From: an uncultured Alphaproteobacteria bacterium
Lineage (GTDB): Bacteria; Pseudomonadota; Alphaproteobacteria; Caulobacterales; Caulobacteraceae
Direction: 5' to 3'
Assembly (NCBI GenBank): GCA_903860975.1
Contig: CAIOSI010000051.1
Location: 1 to 64,000 of the forward strand
Length of the DNA stretch: 64,000 nucleotides
A model generated the notes under the pieces. The model was not told the DNA's origin, ran no database searches, and saw only the letters and a list, made by a program, of their open reading frames with translations. Shown here in pieces: positions 57,783 through 64,000 of the stretch; within the stretch, counting starts at the first letter, position 1; each line of letters begins with the position of its first letter. A program made the translations under genes and the position numbers.

Positions 57783-58937
57783 CTAGCCCTTCACACTATC
57801 CCAGAAGGTCTTTGCTTTACCGGCGAAGTTGGCATTCTTCGGATGCTGCGCTTCGGTGGATAGGCCTGCGAATTCGCGCAACAGCTCTTTTTGGCGCGCG
57901 GTCAGCTTAGCCGGCGTTTCAACGAACAATTCGACGATCAGGTCGCCACGGTCGCGGGACCGAAGGGAAGGCATGCCGCGGCCCTTTAAGCGTACCGTGC
58001 GGCCTGTCTGGGCACCTTCGGGCACTTTGACAGGGAGTTTGCAGTTTCCGTCGCAGTTTTCGCCACCCATCAAGCAGGGCGCTTCGATTTCACCCCCCAG
58101 AGCGGCCACGGCCATTGGCACCGGAACAGTGCAGAGCAGGTCTAGACCGTCGCGCTCGAAGAGTTCGTGAGGGCTCACAGACAAGAAGATGTAAAGGTCA
58201 CCGCGCGGGCCACCACGGGCACCGCCATCACCCTCGCCAGACAGGCGGATTCGGGCACCGTCGTCGACGCCCGCCGGGATCCGCACCGACAGCGTCCGCT
58301 CGCGTCTCACTTGGCCCATGCCATGACAATCACTGCAAGGATCCAGGACCAATCGTCCTGAGCCGCCACAGCGGGGGCAGGCCCGTTCGATCGAGAAGAA
58401 GCCCTGGGTCGCCCGCACCCGACCTGCGCCGCCACACGCGTTGCAGGCGGAGGGGCTGGTTCCGGGTTTTGCGCCAGAGCCCGTGCAGGTCTCGCACGTC
58501 AACGCCGCCGGCACCGTTATCTCAACTTCGGAGCCGGCGTATGCCTGCTCAAGTGTGATCTCTAGATCATAGCGCAGATCCTGGCCGCGCGCAGGCCCGG
58601 AGCGTTGCTGTCCGCCTCGGCGGCCCCCAAACATGTCGCCAAAGACGTCACCAAACACGTCGTTGAAGATGTCGCCTACGTCGTTGAACTGGGGCCCGCC
58701 CTGTCCAGCGGAGCCGTTGACGCCGGCGTGGCCAAACCGGTCGTAGGCGGCGCGTTTTTGCGGGTCGGACAAGACCGAATAGGCCTCGTTGATTTCCTTG
58801 AATCGGCTCTCGGCCTCACTACAACCATCATTACGGTCGGGGTGATGCTCCATAGCGAGCTTACGGAACGACGCCTTCAATGCGCCCGCTTCGCAGGTGC
58901 GCTCGACACCGAGGATTTCGTAATAGTCGCGCATCAA
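57783..58937 (-). CDS. dnaJ: Molecular chaperone DnaJ
   Basis: J domain 'DYYEILGVERTCEAGALKASFRKLAMEHHPDRN', Gly-rich linker, four CxxCxG-type zinc repeats. Confidence 0.97.
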   Translation of the reverse strand: MMRDYYEILGVERTCEAGALKASFRKLAMEHHPDRNDGCSEAESRFKEINEAYSVLSDPQKRAAYDRFGHAGVNGSAGQGGPQFNDVGDIFNDVFGDVFGDMFGGRRGGQQRSGPARGQDLRYDLEITLEQAYAGSEVEITVPAALTCETCTGSGAKPGTSPSACNACGGAGRVRATQGFFSIERACPRCGGSGRLVLDPCSDCHGMGQVRRERTLSVRIPAGVDDGARIRLSGEGDGGARGGPRGDLYIFLSVSPHELFERDGLDLLCTVPVPMAVAALGGEIEAPCLMGGENCDGNCKLPVKVPEGAQTGRTVRLKGRGMPSLRSRDRGDLIVELFVETPAKLTARQKELLREFAGLSTEAQHPKNANFAGKAKTFWDSVKG

Positions 58938-59123
58938 ACCGTCAGGCGCCCAACATGCAGGTATGAGTGGTGAGTGGCTCTCGCCAGAGTGGGATAACCC
59001 CCGCCCGGCGACAAGACCTTAAGGCCAAAGGCGCGGGGGATATCTTTCGCACAGGAGCCGTAAACGTCTCCACGGTGGCGATCTCGTCGCGGCTAGCGCT
59101 CTGAGTCGCCACCGGGAGCTTCG

Positions 59124-61052
<1,929 letters not shown>

Positions 61053-61445
61053 TGAGAGTCTAACTCGCTCCTTGTTGGCGGACGCTGCGTAGAAGCCTTC
61101 AGGTGAAGCACTTCGGTCTGGCAACGCCCCCGGTTCGTTCAGGTCTAGGCCGGGATCCGCACCAGAGGTTTACTCTCACGGAACCCGTCAACTCCAGCCG
61201 ATATGGGGAAAATAGACGCGCTCGCAAGGGTGAAAGTCCCTAATCGCACGAAGGACATGACTCCAGACGTCCGGCCGCGGCTGGCGCATGCGGCGTTAGG
61301 TCTAATCGCCCGCGGCCATCAGCCCCTCACAATTGCTTGTCTGAAACCGATAAAGCCGGCGTCGGAAGAAGCGGGAAACACGCCTTTGACATTGGGGCGC
61401 TGTCCAAGGCAGGGTCGGTGCGCGTAAACAAACGGAGGCGTTCCC

Positions 61446-62309
61446 ATGGTCACCCTCACTCGTGCTGAAGGCAATTGGGCCGGGGATCTCGATCTGACCC
61501 GCCGCTCTATCGCCCTTGCCCTCGCCGGCGGCTATGCCGTCGCCGCCTATTCGGCCGACGCCGAAACAATCACGACCGATAGCGTGGGCTTGATCACCGA
61601 AACGGTCGATATCCAGACGGCCGACCGCAAGATTCCCGGCTTTCTGGCGCGCCCAGCCGCTAAGGGCAAACACCCCGTGATCTTCGTCAATTCAGAGATC
61701 TTTGGGGTTCATGAATGGGTAAAGGACGTCTGTCGCCGTTTAGCTAAGGCCGGCTATGTGGCTTTGGCCACTGACCTCTTCGTACGCGCCGGCGATCCCT
61801 CGAAGACCGCCGACATGAAAGTGGTCATGGATATCGTCAAGGCGACACCGGGCGACCAGGTGACCTCCGACACGGCCGCGTCACTGAAATATCTTGCCGC
61901 ACAACCGTTCGCCGACATGAAAAAGCTCGGTGTGACCGGCTTCTGCTGGGGCGGCGGCGCCACGTGGCTTTGCTGCGAACGGTTCCCGGAATTCAAGGCC
62001 GGCGTCGCCTGGTACGGACCGCTGAAGGCTGGCCCTTATCCGCGGACACCGCCAATCGACCTCGCTAAGGATCTTAAAGCGCCCGTGCTTGGCCTCTACG
62101 GCGGGCAGGACAAGGGCATTCCCGCAGCGGATCTCGACGCGATGCGCGAGGCGCTGAAGGCGGCCGGAAAAACGGGTAGCGAGATCATCGTCTACCCCGA
62201 GGCTCAGCACGGTTTCTTGGCTGACTACCGACCCAGCTTCAACGCTGAGGCGTCAAAAGACGCCTGGGGAAAGATGTTGGCCTTCTTCAAAGCGCACGGG
62301 GTGGCCTGA
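61446..62309 (+). CDS. Dienelactone hydrolase family protein
   Basis: 'HPVIFVNSEIFGVHEWVKDVCRRLAKAGYVALATDLF', 'GVTGFCWGGGATWL' (nucleophile Cys), 'VYPEAQHGFLADYRPS'. Confidence 0.93.
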   Translation: MVTLTRAEGNWAGDLDLTRRSIALALAGGYAVAAYSADAETITTDSVGLITETVDIQTADRKIPGFLARPAAKGKHPVIFVNSEIFGVHEWVKDVCRRLAKAGYVALATDLFVRAGDPSKTADMKVVMDIVKATPGDQVTSDTAASLKYLAAQPFADMKKLGVTGFCWGGGATWLCCERFPEFKAGVAWYGPLKAGPYPRTPPIDLAKDLKAPVLGLYGGQDKGIPAADLDAMREALKAAGKTGSEIIVYPEAQHGFLADYRPSFNAEASKDAWGKMLAFFKAHGVA

Positions 62310-62339
62310 GGAAGCCCGCCCGCGAAATGGGAAGCGCCG

Positions 62340-62753
62340 TTAGTGAGGCGCTTCTTCTTGGGCTGGGGTCGCGACCTGCGCGGCCTCAGCGGCCTTTTCT
62401 CCGGCCGGTGACGTCGATAGGGCTCCGGCGACACTGACACCCGGCGGAGCTGTGGCCGCCGCGGCTCTGACGGCGTCAGCAGCCTCTTGTCTGGCCTCTT
62501 TGTCCTCAAGCGCTTTTTCTTTTTCTGCCGGCGTCAGCTCGCGGGGAGCCTGACCCTCAATGCGGTCCTGACTGAGCGGGGTCGCGTCTGTGGCGACGAG
62601 TGGCGCAGCGCCGGCAGAACCTGCGAACTTCTCGCCCGGCATACGGCCGCGCTGCGGGGCGTTGTAGATTCCCAACGAAAAGGCGAGAATCGCGACGATG
62701 ACGATCAGGGCGGCGACAACCTGAAGCACCCGATGGGGCATGGACCACTGCAT
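62340..62753 (-). CDS. Hypothetical membrane-anchored Ala-rich protein
   Basis: Single N-terminal helix 'VLQVVAALIVIVAILAFSLGIYNAP', low-complexity tail. Confidence 0.55.
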   Translation of the reverse strand: MQWSMPHRVLQVVAALIVIVAILAFSLGIYNAPQRGRMPGEKFAGSAGAAPLVATDATPLSQDRIEGQAPRELTPAEKEKALEDKEARQEAADAVRAAAATAPPGVSVAGALSTSPAGEKAAEAAQVATPAQEEAPH

Positions 62754-62879
62754 GGAACAGACCCTAATGCCCGCGCAGATCGCTCGCAAATCGAGATCGC
62801 GACGCCAACAAAGTAAATGCCGGTTAACCCTCTTGCGGCGACAACAGCGCGGTTGATTTGCGTGGGAGTTGCGAAGGGC

Positions 62880-64000
62880 ATGGCGCGGACGGCGCGAAAG
62901 ACCGGCATGGCCCTAGTCTGGCACATTGTGGGCCTGGCCTGGACGCACCCGGGAGCCGCGCGCCTGCGCGGCGGCGTTGTCGCGGCTCTGGGGGCGGCGT
63001 TCGCGGTCGCCTTCGCCACCTACAATGCCAGCGATCCCAGCCTGAATGCTGCGGGACCCTCAGCTGCGACAAACGCGCTCGGTGCGACGGGCGCGACCCT
63101 GGCCGATATCAGTGTGCAGTCGTTGGGCTTGGCCTGCGCCCTGTTGGCTGTGACTGTCGTCGTGCTTGGACTGTGCCGTGCGACAGCATCCGAACCTGCG
63201 CGCAGCCGCGGACAATTGCGTCTGCGCGCGCTCGCCGGCGCTGCGGGCGTCCTCGCCGTAGCCGCAGCGCTTGCTTGGCCGGCTCCACCAGCGACCTGGC
63301 CTCTGGCGAAAGGGCTTGGCGGCTTATGGGGGGATGCGCTGCTGAACGGCTTTGCAGGGCTTTTGACTTACGCCCACTTGCCTTTGTCTAAACCGATCGC
63401 AGCTGTGGCCTTTGCGGTTTCTGGGCTCAGCGCCATGGGCTTCGCGATCGGCCTGCGTCGGGCTGAGCTGCGCACGCTGGGCGAATGGTTGACTGCGACG
63501 CTGACGGCAAAGCCAAAGGCGATCGCCAAGCCGGACCGCGGCCCCCGCGTCGCCGCGCGAGACCGCCGAGGGGCCGGCATCTCGGACGCCGCCCTCGATC
63601 CATTACCCGTTACGCTGGAGCCCGGCGAAGGCCCCAAGGTGAAACAGCCAAAGCTCGCCACGAAGGAAAGCACCCGCGAACAACGCGAAGCCCAATCCAC
63701 GTTCGAATTCCTGAAGCCCGGCGGGTTCTTGCTTCCGGAACTGTCCATGCTGGCCAAGCCCAAGCCGAGATCTGCGCAATTTGACGAAGGCGCGCTTCGC
63801 CAGAACGCGCAACTTCTGGAAAGCGTGCTGGCAGAGTTCGGCGTCCGCGGAAATGTGGACCAGATTCGCCCGGGCCCAGTGGTCACACTCTACGAACTGG
63901 TCCCGGCTGCCGGCGTGAAATCCGCCAGAGTGGTGGCGCTTTCCGACGACATCGCGCGCTCCATGAGCGTCGCCGCTTGCCGAGTCTCGGTCGTGCCAGG
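62880..64000 (+). CDS. ftsK: FtsK DNA translocase, N-terminal part, cut by window end
   Basis: Open frame from ATG 62880 to the window edge; four-TM N-terminus, then 'FLLPELSMLAKP...QNAQLLESVLAEFGVRGNVDQIRPGPVVTLYELVPAAGVKSARVVALSDDIARSMSV'. Confidence 0.93.
   Translation, partial: MARTARKTGMALVWHIVGLAWTHPGAARLRGGVVAALGAAFAVAFATYNASDPSLNAAGPSAATNALGATGATLADISVQSLGLACALLAVTVVVLGLCRATASEPARSRGQLRLRALAGAAGVLAVAAALAWPAPPATWPLAKGLGGLWGDALLNGFAGLLTYAHLPLSKPIAAVAFAVSGLSAMGFAIGLRRAELRTLGEWLTATLTAKPKAIAKPDRGPRVAARDRRGAGISDAALDPLPVTLEPGEGPKVKQPKLATKESTREQREAQSTFEFLKPGGFLLPELSMLAKPKPRSAQFDEGALRQNAQLLESVLAEFGVRGNVDQIRPGPVVTLYELVPAAGVKSARVVALSDDIARSMSVAACRVSVVP

Noticed and set aside
62858-63391. 177-aa plus-strand ORF
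   Set aside because: Out-of-frame with the real ftsK frame starting at 62880, which has recognisable FtsK sequence to the window edge.

Overview
The window looks like most of an integrative and conjugative element (ICE) in an alphaproteobacterial chromosome. Its right junction is at a tRNA-Arg(CCG) locus followed by host genes (dnaJ, dnaK, a dienelactone hydrolase, and ftsK cut by the window end). The left end is cut inside a tyrosine integrase, so attL lies outside. Backbone: integrase; DUF932, ParB-like, strawberry-notch MTase-helicase, Toprim and DUF2493 genes; a QseC/QseM/FseA/RdfS-like excision-control module; RepA/ParA; TraF, a lytic transglycosylase, a VirD2/DUF3363 relaxase, TraG and a complete trbBCDEJKLFGI set. 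Cargo is mostly defence or addiction: VapBC-like, a DUF5131/TcmP three-Cys pair, Hachiman (HamAB), an IetAS-like AAA ATPase plus subtilase, HigBA, and a four-gene restriction-like operon (DUF262-HNH-AlbA_2 fusion, MmeI-like MTase, SF2 helicase, GIY-YIG nuclease). That operon is my main candidate for an incompletely described system. Other notable observations: (1) the FseA-like activator is split across two frames joined by a likely +1 frameshift at UUU-C; (2) an oriV-like array (DnaA-box-like sites, three iterons, AT-rich repeats) lies inside the repA coding sequence; (3) the right end has a truncated host tRNA-Arg, a consensus-matching IHF site, tandem 11-bp repeats and a complete replacement tRNA-Arg; (4) a covarying hairpin leader precedes the DUF932 and ParB-like genes. 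All family names come from reading motifs by eye; no searches were run.
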